NCBI GenBank assembly: GCA_017610485.1
Contig: JAFCBY010000017.1
Coordinates: 1 to 14,122, forward strand
Direction: 5' to 3'
DNA: 14,122 nt
From: Candidatus Falkowiibacteriota bacterium
Lineage (GTDB): Archaea; Iainarchaeota; Iainarchaeia; Iainarchaeales; GCA-2688035
Shown here: positions 13,999-14,122 of the stretch, piece by piece
Layout of the letters: every line of letters starts with the position of its first letter
Position numbering within the stretch: the first letter of the stretch is position 1
Position numbers and translations under genes: made by a program
The notes under the pieces: generated by a model
Databases searched by the model: none
What the model was told of the DNA's origin: nothing
Seen by the model: only the letters and a program-made list of their open reading frames with translations

Positions 13999-14122
13999 TC
14001 AGCATACACCGCACTCCATTTTGTGCCTGTTTGCCTTAATCCTTTCGAGCAGGCTGGCAACAAGCTTTGCGCCAAACTCCTGCTTGAGTTCCTCTTCACC
14101 CTTGCCGGCCTCGATTGCCTTC
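13999..14122 (-). CDS. C-terminal end of an unidentified protein, cut by the window edge
   Basis: Only the last 41 codons are visible. The open frame is the only minus frame without a stop, and it ends 23 bases before the nadC ATG. The visible tail is charged and helical (GKGEEELKQEFGAKLVASLL) and finishes with HKMECGVC directly before TGA. The terminal CxxC could bind metal or an iron-sulfur cluster, or act as a redox pair. Its position just upstream of nadC suggests an NAD-pathway gene such as one supplying quinolinate, but the tail does not let me recognise NadA, NadB or aspartate dehydrogenase. The family is left open. Confidence 0.6.
   Translation of the reverse strand, partial: KAIEAGKGEEELKQEFGAKLVASLLERIKANRHKMECGVC

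Noticed and set aside
13209..14039. 276-codon plus-strand frame antisense to nadC
   Set aside because: It is the exact shadow of nadC with low-complexity Ser/Phe/Leu content and no recognisable motif; nadC is beyond doubt.
1..14122. Defence system, CRISPR array, transposon, prophage or tRNA gene
   Set aside because: No repeats with spacers, transposase motifs, terminal inverted repeats or cloverleaf sequences were seen; the gaps between genes are all under 180 bases.

Overview
The window reads as a compact archaeal biosynthetic region. Every supported gene lies on the minus strand, and the longest gap is about 175 bases. I favour an archaeon for three reasons. There is a diphthine-ammonia ligase (Dph6) domain, an enzyme of the archaeal/eukaryotic diphthamide pathway. 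Several genes have a TATA-like box 26-28 bases before an ATG that lacks a Shine-Dalgarno sequence, as expected of leaderless archaeal transcripts. The DAHP synthase is the short, regulatory-domain-free type known from Pyrococcus. Several other genes look bacterial or eukaryote-like (CarAB, NadD). That mosaic fits a DPANN-type archaeon (for example Diapherotrites or relatives), but the lineage is an inference.

Layout in transcription order, from the right end leftwards. (1) The C-terminal end of an unidentified gene finishing in a CxxC (beyond 13999), then nadC (quinolinate phosphoribosyltransferase) and nadD (bacterial-type nicotinate-nucleotide adenylyltransferase), tightly packed as an NAD operon. 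(2) Two small basic proteins of unknown function (93 and 66 aa). (3) A type I-beta DAHP synthase, the entry enzyme of the shikimate pathway. (4) A purL-purQ-purM operon for steps 4 and 5 of purine synthesis. Its PurL is a long form with two PurS-like repeats at its N-terminus, and PurQ is a separate gene. (5) A single 503-aa protein that fuses an asparagine-synthetase-like PP-loop domain lacking a glutaminase to a Dph6 PP-loop domain. (6) carA-carB, carbamoyl-phosphate synthase, of the Bacteroidetes/eukaryotic CAD-like sequence type.

Together the genes supply nucleotides (carbamoyl phosphate, FGAM/AIR), NAD and chorismate precursors. Many of the reactions move amide nitrogen: CarA and PurQ are glutaminases, and the fused PP-loop protein carries two ATP-dependent amidation-type domains. 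First genes of transcription units tend to look leaderless, while downstream genes have Shine-Dalgarno sites. I saw no tRNA, rRNA, CRISPR array, insertion sequence or phage element. The most unusual items are the tandem PP-loop fusion, the PurL architecture, and bacterial/eukaryote-like enzymes in an otherwise archaeal setting.
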